Source of the DNA: JABDOU01 sp041609995
GTDB lineage: Bacteria; Actinomycetota; Acidimicrobiia; Spongiisociales; SHLN01
DNA: 62,436 nt
Assembly: GCA_041609995.1 (NCBI GenBank)
Contig: JBFIPU010000007.1
Coordinates: forward strand, 1 to 62,436
Direction: 5' to 3'
Below, piece by piece: positions 43,801 through 51,398 of the stretch (positions are counted from its first letter, which is position 1; each line of letters begins with the position of its first letter). The position numbers and the translations under genes were made by a program. The notes under the pieces were generated by a model. The model had not been told where the DNA came from. It was given only the letters and a program-made list of their open reading frames with translations, and searched no databases.

Positions 43801-44414
43801 CCGGCCAGGGCCGTGTTGCCGGTGAACGTGCTGCCGTTGATCGAGGCGGTGAGGTTGTTCTGGATCCCGCCGCCGAAGTCGGCCGAGTTGCCGGTCACCG
43901 TCGAGTTGTTGAGGGTCAGCGAGCCGCCGTTGAAGATTCCGCCACCGGTTCCGTCGGGGGTGGCGTCGGGTCCCGTGGCGTCGTTGCCGTTGACGTTCAC
44001 GTTGTTCAGCGTCAGGTTGCCGGAGTTGTTGATTCCGGCGCCGACGAGCGCTACTCCGCCGCTGATCCCCAGATCGGTGATCGTGACGTTGGAAGCTGCC
44101 ACGGTCACGGTCGACGTGGTCCCGTCTCCGGTGAATCCGTCGAGGGCCGGGTCGGCGTTGAAGCCGACGATGGTCAGGTCGTACGCCGGGATGGCGATCG
44201 CCTCCGGGCACTGACCGATGATGGTCAGGGTGAAGCCGGCCACGGCTCCGATGTCCAAAACGTCCTGCACGTCGCCGGGTGTGTAGCCGATGTCGGTGCA
44301 GTCGACGGTCTCATCGGCGGCATTCGCCGGGACGGCGATCGCCAGCAGCGAGGCTGCCAGGGCGAGGGCGGTGAGGGCCGACAGCCAGCGGCGATGAGTC
44401 AGGCGTACAGTCAT
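40824..44414 (-). CDS. Secreted parallel beta-helix / Ig-like / FG-GAP-like protein
   Basis: 1196 residues. Signal peptide 1-32 (LTALALAASLLAIAVPANA). Residues about 100-700 are many turns of a right-handed beta-helix of the polymorphic-membrane-protein/choice-of-anchor-Q type, with repeated GGAIYN and TFTGN motifs (GGGIFNGGSLTLNNSTVTGN). Near 700-760 is the DPLLGALADNGG / SPVIDAG / DQRDVARP end module. Two PPVAVDD Ig-like or VCBS-like domains occupy about 776-960 (DTFAYTVSDGTNTSN, DSFAYTVSDGTSTSN). Four FG-GAP-like repeats (GDWDGDGIETVGMYRQ) end the protein. Asn/Thr-rich and probably extracellular or surface-bound adhesin-like. No covalent anchor motif was seen. Confidence 0.85.
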   Translation of the reverse strand: MTVRLTHRRWLSALTALALAASLLAIAVPANAADETVDCTDIGYTPGDVQDVLDIGAVAGFTLTIIGQCPEAIAIPAYDLTIVGFNADPALDGFTGDGTTSTVTVAASNVTITDLGISGGVALVGAGINNSGNLTLNNVNVNGNDATGPDATPDGTGGGIFNGGSLTLNNSTVTGNSADFGGGIQNNLTASINGSTFTGNTALAGGAVNNGQLATITGSTLSTNSADQGGAIFNQGNLTVSGGTVDGNTATDSGGAIYNLAGTATTTGTTTISNNSAPIGGALFNVTVANIGGATFASNSATTGNGGAINNQGTLTTDASTTFDANSAVSGAGGAIYNAGTSVTVTGSTLGLNSAETGGAIHSDGGSVTIDGGATLSANTAVSAVVTESTSGGGIFIANSSLTIGTATLSANTADGPVADSDASHNGGGIYAFNGTVTLNGTTLSGNTAEGEAGGVFIDPTSTLDADNSTFTSNGALTATDALGTPIPSDGGAIHNLGTATIDGSTFTTNTTADGVGGALYNAGTVTVGTSIFTGNTVAKIGPDDVAGGAVYNIGDITIDQSLFDGNDATAGFGGGAVYNIVDPAATGTSGLATVINSTFVNNTGDRGAAINNNNGATAEVRYSTITLNDAGTAVVPSGVGGGGIWNAPASSFTLTGTIVAENTHTLTPDCHGVITSGGYNLIGTLTAAGNCTFAPTTGDQSPTPGGASIDPLLGALADNGGATLTRLPNPGSPVIDAGPVDCGLSVDQRDVARPIDGACDTGSVETGTDDPPVAVDDTGTVASVGGSTVISVTNNDIEPDDQPLSNVTITTPPTYGTAVVSGLDVTYTHDGSPNLSDTFAYTVSDGTNTSNAATVSITIAPPNLPPVAVDDAATVIVQQDVVIDVTANDSDPENDPLSNVTIVSPPSNGEATVIGLTVVYSHGSEDVVDDSFAYTVSDGTSTSNVAVVTITAQAPSPEPHTVGLVNPNSGEWHLRAANGAVTNFFYGNPGDIPVVGDWDGDGIETVGMYRQSNGFVYLRNSNVTGPGEIQFTLGIAGDIPLAGDFNGDGKDTISVYRPSQGRVFIANTLGANNGFFIADYDYYFGDPGDKPFVGDFNGDGIETVGLYRDTTGFVYFTDAVTPGAVAPTNNQFFYGDPSDRLVSGDWTGDGIYTMAIFRPSDQAFYLRYSNTQGFADETFAFGQAPWLPVAGYMGL

Positions 44415-44648
44415 GAAGGGTCCTTCGTTCGTGCGTTGTTTTCGTGGCTCTGTTGTGTCGAGGGTGCCGTTGATGAGGCTTGCTGGACACGAGTCACCGA
44501 ATACGGTAGGAACCGAATCCGATGCGGGTGTCCCCCTTGATCGTTCATCAGATTACGTACTTGTGCCTGTTCATTGGTGGGTCTTTCGGCCCCTTTTTCG
44601 AACGCCCACCAGGAAGAAGACGCCGTTAGACACTCCCTGTCGGCGGCC

Positions 44649-44654
44649 TAACCT
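44649..44654 (+). promoter_or_regulatory. -10 box, leaderless promoter of ctaA
   Basis: TAACCT, six bases, then ATG 44661 (an earlier in-frame-looking ATG at 44656 lies too close and out of frame). No Shine-Dalgarno. Confidence 0.45.
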
Positions 44655-44660
44655 CATGGC

Positions 44661-45560
44661 ATGGTTTTTCGGCGGCTCGCATGGTTCGTCGTGGGATTGG
44701 CGCTCCCGGTCATCGCCTGGGGGGCGGTGGTGCGCGCCACCGGCTCCGGGGCCGGATGTGGCAATACGTGGCCCACGTGCGACGGCGAAATCATCCCGCT
44801 CGCATCGTCCACCGAGCTGATCATCGAGCTGTCGCATCGGCTCACCAGCGCTCTGTTCGGGGTAGCCGTGATGGCCCTCGTGATCGTGGCGCGGCGGACG
44901 TTCTCCCCGGGAGACCGGGTTCGGCGTCTTGCCTGGCTCACGCTGATCCTCACCGGTGTCGAAGGCTTGCTGGGAGCCGGTCTGGTTCGGTTCGATCAAG
45001 TCGCCGACAACGCCGACATTTCGCGCGCCTTCTGGATTTCCGGCCACCTCGTGAACACCCTGCTGCTGCTGGCGGCGGCGTTCGCCACCGCCTGGTTCGC
45101 CTCGCATCGAGAGGTCCGCTGGAGCCGGGTGCCGGGAATGATCGTGGCCGGAGCCGCTGCCCTCCTCATCGTCGCCATGAGCGGCGCCATCACTGCGCTG
45201 GGCGACACGCTGTTTCCGGCCGATTCATTCGTCGAGGGCTTGCGCGCGGAGTTGTCCCCCACCGCCAGCGTGTTCGAGCGATTGCGCCTCGCCCATCCGG
45301 TGCTGGCAGTAGCGGCCGGGGTCGCCATCATCGCCCTCGTTCGCGTTCGGGATGGAACGCCCGTGGGGCGCAGCGGCCGGCACCTGGTGGTGCTCGTGGG
45401 CGTGCAGTTGGCGGCGGGGGTGGTGAACGTGGCGCTGGCCGCCCCGGTGTGGATGCAGGTAGTGCACCTGTTGCTGGCCGACCTGGTGTGGCTGGCGTAC
45501 CTGCGGTATGGATTCGAGGCCGCTACCACGGCCGCGGCTCCGCTCGCCGTCGGCCCATGA
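44661..45560 (+). CDS. ctaA: Haem A synthase (CtaA/COX15 family)
   Basis: 299 residues, eight membrane helices in two four-helix halves. GAVVRATGSGAGCGNTWPTC is the first-half signature with the conserved Cys pair; ELSHRLTSALFG, WISGHLVNTLLL, RLRLAHPVLAV and MQVVHLLLADLVWL supply the haem-ligand His residues. It converts haem O to haem A for an aa3-type oxidase, which is therefore expected elsewhere in the genome, as no ctaC/D are in the window. ctaB follows with a four-base overlap. Confidence 0.93.
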   Translation: MVFRRLAWFVVGLALPVIAWGAVVRATGSGAGCGNTWPTCDGEIIPLASSTELIIELSHRLTSALFGVAVMALVIVARRTFSPGDRVRRLAWLTLILTGVEGLLGAGLVRFDQVADNADISRAFWISGHLVNTLLLLAAAFATAWFASHREVRWSRVPGMIVAGAAALLIVAMSGAITALGDTLFPADSFVEGLRAELSPTASVFERLRLAHPVLAVAAGVAIIALVRVRDGTPVGRSGRHLVVLVGVQLAAGVVNVALAAPVWMQVVHLLLADLVWLAYLRYGFEAATTAAAPLAVGP

Positions 45561-46420
45561 CGGCTGCCGCCCACGTTTCGGCTCTGGTCCAGCTGACCAA
45601 GCCGAGGATCATCGAGCTCCTGCTGGTCACCACCGTGCCTGCCATGTTGCTGGCTGCCCGCGGCTGGCCGGGAACCGGCTTGGTGGCGGCAACCCTCGTC
45701 GGAGGGACGATGTCGGCTGCGGGTGCCAATGCACTCAACAGCTACCTCGACCGCGACATCGACATGGTGATGCGGCGCACCGCCCGCCGCCCCCTCCCCA
45801 AAGCGACGGTGACGCCCACGGTGGCCCTGGGTCTGGGTGTCGCTCTGGGGGTGGCCGGGTTCTTCGTGCTGTGGACGACCTCCAACCTGCTCGCAGCGCT
45901 GCTGTCGACGGGGGCGCTGCTCTTCTATGTCTTCGTCTACACCATGCTTCTCAAACGGACCACGGTTCAGAACATCGTGATCGGGGGTGCCGCGGGCGCC
46001 GCTCCGGCTCTCGTCGGCTGGGCAGCGGTCAACGATTCGCTCGCCCCCGGCGCGTGGATCTTGTTCGCGATCGTGTTCATGTGGACGCCTCCCCATTTCT
46101 GGGCGCTGGCCCTCAAGTACCGCGAGGACTATCGGGCGGCAGGGATTCCGATGCTCCCCGTCGAACGCGGCGAGGCAGTCACGCTTCAGGCGATCATCCG
46201 CTATACGGTCGGTATGGTCCTGGTCTCGCTGGCGCTGGTGATCGATCCGGCGATCGGGCCTGTCTACCTGGTCCTGGCCGTGCTGCTGGGAGGGTGGTTT
46301 CTCGTCGAGACGTACCGGCTGCGGCGCGACCCGAGCCGGGCCATGCGGGTCTTCGCCCTCTCCAACCTGTATCTGACGCTGTTGTTCGGGGCCGCTGCCC
46401 TCGATGCGTTCGTGCGGTGA
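45557..46420 (+). CDS. ctaB: Protohaem IX farnesyltransferase (haem O synthase)
   Basis: 287 residues, UbiA-family prenyltransferase with about nine helices. The first Asp-rich motif is NSYLDRDIDMVMRRTARRPL and the second region KYREDYRAAGIPMLPVERG. TKPRIIELLLVTTVPAMLLA at the N-terminus and FMWTPPHFWALALKYRED are CtaB/CyoE-specific. It attaches farnesyl to haem b, feeding CtaA. ATG 45557 overlaps the ctaA stop (ATGA), so the two enzymes are coupled. Confidence 0.95.
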   Translation: MTAAAHVSALVQLTKPRIIELLLVTTVPAMLLAARGWPGTGLVAATLVGGTMSAAGANALNSYLDRDIDMVMRRTARRPLPKATVTPTVALGLGVALGVAGFFVLWTTSNLLAALLSTGALLFYVFVYTMLLKRTTVQNIVIGGAAGAAPALVGWAAVNDSLAPGAWILFAIVFMWTPPHFWALALKYREDYRAAGIPMLPVERGEAVTLQAIIRYTVGMVLVSLALVIDPAIGPVYLVLAVLLGGWFLVETYRLRRDPSRAMRVFALSNLYLTLLFGAAALDAFVR

Positions 46421-46445
46421 GCAATCGCCGAACTCATGTGCCGCG

Positions 46446-47033
46446 TCAGCTGCACAGGTCGACCGCCGGGGCCAGGACTTCGGCCATTGTCTCGTAGTTG
46501 GCCGGCAGGGAATCAAAGGCCGTCAGGTCGGCCCAGAATCCGCACAGGTGCCCTGAGGCGTAGAGCCGGTCGGGTTCACCGAAGAAATGCCCGATGGCGA
46601 ATCGCCACGCGTCCGAATCGGAAGTGCAGGACGGGTCGTCCAGGAACTGGAGCGTTTCCTGCTGGTTGACCCCCTCGGCGTCCGTCCAATAGAACGTCAG
46701 GATTCCCTCGGCGAACGGGCCGACCGTCAAGTCGTCGACACCGTCGGGGAAGTTGTCCTCCAACTCGGAGCAGCTCACCGAACCAGGTTCCCAGGTTGTG
46801 GGCAGGGCAAAGGCGGCCTCGGTGGTCGCAACGCCGACTCCCGCCGTGACCGCAGACGTGGGATCTGGCGCACGAGGAGCCGGTGAGTCGGTCGATTCCA
46901 CGGCCGGGTCGCCGGGTTCTGTGGTCTGTGCCCTTTCCGTCGTGCTCGGATTCCCGGCTTCGCCGGTCTCGGGTGTGCAAGCGGTCAAGGCCAGGCCGAA
47001 AAGCACCGCCGCCACCAGGTTGGTACGAATCAT
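46446..47033 (-). CDS. Hypothetical lipoprotein
   Basis: 195 residues. Lipobox LFGLALTAC with Cys19, then a Thr/Pro/Ser-rich low-complexity linker (residues about 20-75) and a small globular domain with four further Cys (SCSELEDNF, DPSCTSDSDAW, HLCGFWADLTAF, final DLCS), probably two disulfides. The family is not recognised. It sits between ctaB (convergent) and the gluzincin (divergent start about 100 bases away). Extracytoplasmic, membrane-anchored. Confidence 0.72.
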   Translation of the reverse strand: MIRTNLVAAVLFGLALTACTPETGEAGNPSTTERAQTTEPGDPAVESTDSPAPRAPDPTSAVTAGVGVATTEAAFALPTTWEPGSVSCSELEDNFPDGVDDLTVGPFAEGILTFYWTDAEGVNQQETLQFLDDPSCTSDSDAWRFAIGHFFGEPDRLYASGHLCGFWADLTAFDSLPANYETMAEVLAPAVDLCS

Positions 47034-47135
47034 GCCGATCAGACGCGAGCAGGCCGCCGCACGGTTCCCGGAACCAGACGGGTATTGCGGCCTGTCGGCC
47101 TCAAGCCACGGTTGCGTTGTTCCGAAAGCATTGGG

Positions 47136-49154
47136 ATGCAGGTCTCGATGCGACGCGCCTGGCGGTGGGCGATCATACTGGTACTGGTGGTGACGGCGGT
47201 GGCTATCGCTTCCCATTCGCCCGCCGCTGCCCAGACAGACCTCCGCATCAGCGAAAGCTCGGTTTATGAGGTCGACGCCGAGACTGGTGTCATCCACGTG
47301 GAGCGCGGATTCTTCTTCGACAATGGTGCCATCCGTTCTTTCCGGGTTCCGCTGGACTTCTCCAGCGAGAACATCGCCGTGCGCACAGGGAACAGCACCG
47401 TTTCGTTGTCGGTCAAGGGAGACGAGTTCTTCTCGTATGTCGATATGCCGGTCTCCGCGGTGTCGTCGGGCCGCCGGGCAGAAGCAATCCTCACGTACGA
47501 CATCATCGGCAACCCGAACCGGTCCGACGCTCCCGCCAGGGTGAATCCGGCGCTGTCGGCATTTGAGATCACCGTCCTGGGAGATCCAGGCCGGTCCAAC
47601 GTAGAGGTCGTGGTGCCGGCTCCCTACCGGCCGGAATGGGCCGGGACCAACTCCGTGTCGTATTTCGACCGGGTCGATCATGTGGAGCTGGTGGTCAGCC
47701 GCATCAACAACCCCGAAGAGTTCGTTCTGGCGGTGGCGGCCCGGGACGACCGCAAGCTGGCCGTGCGTGAATTCAATATCGACGGGCACTTCGTGCGACT
47801 CCACTACTGGCCGGGCGATGAGGAGTGGGCGGATTTCGTCGAGGACAACGCCAGGCTCGCCCTGCCGGTCCTCCAGGAGCGGATCGGCCGGCCGTGGCCC
47901 GAAGTCGACACCCTGGACATCATCGAATCGCCCCGGCCCTACCTCATCGGATACGGCGGTTGGTACGCCATCAACCTCGGTGAGATCGAAGTCGGGGAAC
48001 TCCTACTCACTTCGACGCTGATCCACGAGCTGTCCCACGCCTGGTTCAACGACAGCCTGTTCCAGGAACGGTTCATCACCGAGGGGCTGGCCGACACCTT
48101 TGCTCGGCAAGCGGCCGTATCCCTCCTCGAAACCGATCTGCCCGACGACGTGCGCGCGGCGATGGAGGACACCCTGGAGGAGCCGGAGGAGCCAGACCTG
48201 AGCTCGAACGCCGCCCGCGCCCTGCTGGATTGGAGCCGTAGCGCGTTCGGTTCGTTCGAGGCAGAGCGATATGGGTACGGAACGTCGTTCTACCTCGTCA
48301 ATCGGCTGTATGAAGAAATCGGAGAGGAGGCGTTCGCCGACGTGCTGGTGGCCGCCGACCTCGAGTACACCGCATACCCGGCCGATGACCCGACCGAAGA
48401 GGTGTTCGTCCCCGCCAACTGGCAGCGGTTCTTCGACCTGGTGGAGCGGATCGGCAACTCGCAGGAAGCCGAAGAGCTGTTCCGTACCTATGTATTGCGC
48501 GACGAAGAACTGGCGCTCCTCGACCAGCGAGCCGCCGCCATCGAGGAATATGAGCGCTTCGCCGATAGAGCCGAGCCGTACCCGGTTCCGATCCACATTC
48601 GCGACGCGCTCAACGCGTGGGCCTTCGATCTCGCCCTGGAACGGATGGCCGAGGCCGAGGCCGCCATCGCTGATCTGCAGGCACTCGATGCCCGGGCCGC
48701 CGCCAGTGGTTTCGTTCTTCCCGTGGATTTGACGCCGGATTTCTACGCGGGAGACTTCGACGACATCGCGCCGACCCTGGAGTTGTACACGGCGGCGCTC
48801 GACCGGGTCGAGGAGATCGAGCCGCTCCGAAACCGGCCGCTGTCGTGGCTCGAAACGGTCGCTCTCGGTGACGGCGACACCGAGTACTACTTCGACCTCG
48901 CCAATGCCCGGCTGGAAGCCGGCAACCCGGAGGGCGCCCTGGAGGCAGCCGACCAAGCAGTGGCACAGTACGACGGCCTGCGGGGCGCCGGAATGCGGAC
49001 CGTCGGCTTGTGGGGAGTCGGCGCGCTCATCCTCCTCGCGGTTCTCGTGGTACTCGTGCGCCAGGCGCTCACCCTGGCCAGTAAGAAGGGCTCTCCCACC
49101 AGCCGGCTCGATGCGATCAGCAACGATGACGAGCCCGTCGATCGGGTGGCCTGA
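47136..49154 (+). CDS. Membrane-anchored M1-like gluzincin metallopeptidase homologue
   Basis: 672 residues. Signal peptide (WAIILVLVVTAVAIASHSPAA), a beta-rich N-domain (VYEVDAETGVIHVERGFFFD), then the zinc motif STLIHELSHAWFNDSL (HELSH) and FITEGLADTFARQAA, where Glu of TEG is the third ligand. The HExxH-Glu spacing is 14 residues rather than the usual 18. The Tyr-containing helix FEAERYGYGTSFYLVNRLYE resembles M1 peptidases. A C-terminal helical region (ALERMAEAEAAIADLQALDA) precedes one TM (GVGALILLAVLVVLV) and a short cytoplasmic tail. It is therefore extracellular, tethered at the C-terminus. ATG 47148 is another possible start. Confidence 0.78.
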   Translation: MQVSMRRAWRWAIILVLVVTAVAIASHSPAAAQTDLRISESSVYEVDAETGVIHVERGFFFDNGAIRSFRVPLDFSSENIAVRTGNSTVSLSVKGDEFFSYVDMPVSAVSSGRRAEAILTYDIIGNPNRSDAPARVNPALSAFEITVLGDPGRSNVEVVVPAPYRPEWAGTNSVSYFDRVDHVELVVSRINNPEEFVLAVAARDDRKLAVREFNIDGHFVRLHYWPGDEEWADFVEDNARLALPVLQERIGRPWPEVDTLDIIESPRPYLIGYGGWYAINLGEIEVGELLLTSTLIHELSHAWFNDSLFQERFITEGLADTFARQAAVSLLETDLPDDVRAAMEDTLEEPEEPDLSSNAARALLDWSRSAFGSFEAERYGYGTSFYLVNRLYEEIGEEAFADVLVAADLEYTAYPADDPTEEVFVPANWQRFFDLVERIGNSQEAEELFRTYVLRDEELALLDQRAAAIEEYERFADRAEPYPVPIHIRDALNAWAFDLALERMAEAEAAIADLQALDARAAASGFVLPVDLTPDFYAGDFDDIAPTLELYTAALDRVEEIEPLRNRPLSWLETVALGDGDTEYYFDLANARLEAGNPEGALEAADQAVAQYDGLRGAGMRTVGLWGVGALILLAVLVVLVRQALTLASKKGSPTSRLDAISNDDEPVDRVA

Positions 49155-49264
49155 GCCCCGACTCGCTGCACACGCCCACAGGGCAACGGCTAAAGTCACA
49201 TCCGCCCTCTCGGAGCATTCTCGGAATCGGTTTCGGGTTTTGTGTTTGCGGCCCAGGACCTGCT

Positions 49265-49576
49265 ATGAACGAACCAGATCAAGAATCACCGGTCGACGCC
49301 CCCGGTATCGAGGAGCTGCGCCGGCACATCGATGAGATCGACCGGGAGATCGTTGAGCTGCTGGCCAGGCGGGTGGACGTCGCAATTGCCATCGCCCGGC
49401 TCAAGACCGCCGAGGGGATCGACCTGCGGTCGCCGGATCGGGAAGAGGACTTGCTGGCGGTTGTGAGGACCGAGGCCGAGCGTCTGGGGCTGGACGTCGG
49501 TCTCGTGAGCGGGTGGTTCGTGAGCATCCTGGAGTATTCGCGCATGCGCCAGGCTGACACCCGGGACGACTGTTGA
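49265..49576 (+). CDS. Chorismate mutase, AroQ class
   Basis: 103 residues, all helical. EELRRHIDEIDREIVELLAR has the Arg and start-helix pattern, VAIAIARLKTAEGIDLRSPD holds the catalytic Lys region (ARLK), and the last helix reads FVSILEYSRMRQ with Glu/Gln. It converts chorismate to prephenate, substrate of the TyrA at 27100. It is coupled to the next gene (SAM-hydrolase fold) by a four-base overlap with a TTG start, an unexpected partner. Confidence 0.9.
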   Translation: MNEPDQESPVDAPGIEELRRHIDEIDREIVELLARRVDVAIAIARLKTAEGIDLRSPDREEDLLAVVRTEAERLGLDVGLVSGWFVSILEYSRMRQADTRDDC

Positions 49577-50373
49577 TCACCTTCCTGTCGGATTTCGGGC
49601 TCGAAGACGAGTTCGTGGGCGTGGTCCATGGCGTGATCGCCAAGATCGCACCAGACGAGCGCGTGATCGACCTCAACCACAACATCCCACCAGGTGATAT
49701 CCGGGCCGGCGCCTTGTCGCTGTTGCGCGCCATTCAGTATGTCCCGGAGGGCGTCGTGCTCGCTGTGGTGGATCCGGGCGTGGGGACAGCTCGGCGGCCG
49801 ATTGCGGTGCATAGCGAGTGGGGCTACTTCGTCGGTCCCGACAACGGGCTCCTGGCTCCCGCAGTCGCGATGGTCGGTGGCGCCCGCGATGTCGTGGCGC
49901 TGGAGGATCCTCGTTTCGTTCTGCCGGCGGCCGGTGCCAGCTTCGACGGCCGAGATCGATTTGGGCCGGCGGCGGCCGTCCTCGCCTCGGGTCAGGCCGA
50001 ACTGCGGGACCTGGGCCCGGTGGTGCCGGGTGCCGGGCTGGTGCCGCTGCTCCTGCCACTCACCGAACAAGAGGGTGACGGCCTGCGTGGCGAGGTGTGG
50101 TGGATCGATCGCTTCGGCAACGCCCAAACCAATGTGGATCCCGAGGACCTGGGCCTCCTGGGCGCCGGGCCCGGTTCGACGCTGCGTGTCGACGTCGGCG
50201 CATCCTCGTATGAGGTTCCGTGGGTCACGGCGTATGGCGACGTGGAGCCGGGCGAGATGCTGATTCACGTCGACTCGCATGGATTGATCGCCCTCGCCGT
50301 GCGCGAAGGACGGGCGTCAGATCGCATGCAGCTGGCAGGCAAGACCCAGATCGTTCTACGATCTACAGGGTGA
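49573..50373 (+). CDS. SAM hydrolase (DUF62) family protein with a substituted catalytic His
   Basis: 266 residues. DUF62/SAM-hydroxide adenosyltransferase pattern: ITFLSDFGLEDEFVGVVHGV, DLNHNIPPGDIRAGALSL, AVVDPGVGTARRPIAVHS and YFVGPDNGLLAPA, then the C-terminal VWWIDRFGNAQTNV. The family triad is Asp-Arg-His: the Asp of VDPGVGT and the Arg seven residues on are present, but the His of the usual FHGRD motif is Asp here (SFDGRDRFGPAA). It may be inactive or use another mechanism. TTG 49573 is coupled to the chorismate mutase stop. Confidence 0.85.
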   Translation: MITFLSDFGLEDEFVGVVHGVIAKIAPDERVIDLNHNIPPGDIRAGALSLLRAIQYVPEGVVLAVVDPGVGTARRPIAVHSEWGYFVGPDNGLLAPAVAMVGGARDVVALEDPRFVLPAAGASFDGRDRFGPAAAVLASGQAELRDLGPVVPGAGLVPLLLPLTEQEGDGLRGEVWWIDRFGNAQTNVDPEDLGLLGAGPGSTLRVDVGASSYEVPWVTAYGDVEPGEMLIHVDSHGLIALAVREGRASDRMQLAGKTQIVLRSTG

Positions 50374-50446
50374 GGATCTTGATGGTGCCCGCCACGAGTA
50401 TCAGCAGCAGGAGTACCACGATGACGACAGTGGTGGCGCTGCGCAT
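50363..50446 (-). CDS. Candidate 27-residue single-pass membrane microprotein
   Basis: ATG 50446 opens a 28-codon frame that is one hydrophobic helix: MRSATT, then VVIVVLLLLILVAG and TIKILTL. It fills the 88-base gap between the SAM-hydrolase and glutaredoxin-like genes on the opposite strand, overlapping the former by 11 bases. TACTGT lies six bases before the ATG, the leaderless geometry seen elsewhere here. Amphiphilic chance ORFs of this size exist, so this needs conservation data. Confidence 0.4.
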   Translation of the reverse strand: MRSATTVVIVVLLLLILVAGTIKILTL

Positions 50447-50461
50447 GGCAGGACAGTAGCT

Positions 50462-50728
50462 GTGAGCACCGGCCCGTTGGGAATCGAATTCGTGACGCGC
50501 CAGGGATGCACGATCTGTGTCGAGGCCGAGGAGGTGGTGCGTTCCGTGGCCGCCCGGTTCGACATGCCCGTGATCGTCCGAGACGTCGATGAAGAGCCCG
50601 GCCTCAGCGATCTGTCCGACCGGGTGCCCGTGGTGTTGTCGGCTTCAGGCCAGGTTCTCGCCGAAGGCCAGATATCGGCCGGGGCGTTGTGGCTCCGGCT
50701 TGCGATGCGCCGGCTGGGCGGCATCTGA
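50462..50728 (+). CDS. Glutaredoxin-like (DUF836) thiol protein
   Basis: 88 residues. IEFVTRQGCTICVEAEEVVR gives a thioredoxin-fold CxxC (CTIC) after the first strand; VRDVDEEPGLSDLSDRVPVV has the cis-Pro (VPVV). This small glutaredoxin-like family commonly precedes rex in Actinomycetota, as here (28 bases). GTG start at 50462. Probably a redox partner for thiol or haem-pathway enzymes; the exact substrate is unknown. Confidence 0.85.
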   Translation: MSTGPLGIEFVTRQGCTICVEAEEVVRSVAARFDMPVIVRDVDEEPGLSDLSDRVPVVLSASGQVLAEGQISAGALWLRLAMRRLGGI

Positions 50729-50744
50729 GGTCTGGAGTCGGCAT

Positions 50745-50750
50745 TATCCT
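50745..50750 (+). promoter_or_regulatory. -10 box, leaderless promoter of rex
   Basis: TATCCT, six bases, then GTG 50757. No ribosome site. Confidence 0.45.
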
Positions 50751-50756
50751 CTCGCC

Positions 50757-51398
50757 GTGGACGTCATTCCGGCCGCTACCGTTGCCCGCCTTCCGCTCTA
50801 TCTGCGGTGTCTGAACGAGCTGGATGCCGAAAAGACCACGGTCTCCTCGGAAGAGCTCGCTGAGCTGGCCCGAGTCAATTCGGCCAAGCTACGCAAGGAC
50901 CTCTCCTACCTGGGCTCATATGGCACCCGCGGGGTTGGCTACGACGTCGATCATTTGCGCTCCCAAATCGGATCGGAACTCGGCCTCACCCGGGAATGGA
51001 AGATTGCGATTGTCGGAATCGGCAACCTGGGCAGAGCGTTGGCCGGCTACAGAGGCTTCGGTGAGCGCGGGTTTGAGATTGCCGGCTTGTTCGATGACGA
51101 CCCCAAGAAGATCGGCAAGAAGATCACGGGCCAGGAGATCGAGCCACTCAAGGATCTCGACAAGGCCATTGTCAGTCGCAAGGTTTCCATCGGTGTGATC
51201 GCCACCCCGGCGCCCGCTGCGCAGGAAGTGGCAGATCGACTGATCGCCGCCGGGATCAGCTCGATCCTCAACTTCGCCCCGGTGGTGCTCAAGGTGCCTG
51301 ATGGTTTCGATGTTCGCCGGGTCGACCTGTCAACCGAGCTCCAGATTCTCAGCCATTACATGCAGCGCCGGCTGCTACCCCGCGACGTCGCCAACTGA
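50757..51398 (+). CDS. rex: Rex, redox-sensing transcriptional repressor
   Basis: 213 residues. The N-terminal winged helix has ATVARLPLYLRCLNELDAEK and VNSAKLRKDLSYLGSYGTRG, the DNA-recognition helix. The C-terminal Rossmann domain has IAIVGIGNLGRALAGY and binds NAD(H); LFDDDPKKIGKKI and IGVIATPAPAAQEVADRL follow. Rex represses respiratory and fermentative genes until NADH rises. Its neighbourhood, next to the bc-type respiratory cluster at 51.7-57.3 kb, suggests possible targets there, although I did not find a clear TTGTG-type Rex operator in the 57257-57721 region. Confidence 0.95.
   Translation: MDVIPAATVARLPLYLRCLNELDAEKTTVSSEELAELARVNSAKLRKDLSYLGSYGTRGVGYDVDHLRSQIGSELGLTREWKIAIVGIGNLGRALAGYRGFGERGFEIAGLFDDDPKKIGKKITGQEIEPLKDLDKAIVSRKVSIGVIATPAPAAQEVADRLIAAGISSILNFAPVVLKVPDGFDVRRVDLSTELQILSHYMQRRLLPRDVAN

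Noticed and set aside
41775..44540. Long + strand frames opposite the beta-helix protein
   Set aside because: Antisense shadows of repetitive DNA. The - strand frame has a signal peptide and recognisable repeats.
44681..46420. 579-codon frame spanning ctaA and ctaB
   Set aside because: Its first half is a different frame from ctaA; only the part from 45557 is a gene (ctaB).
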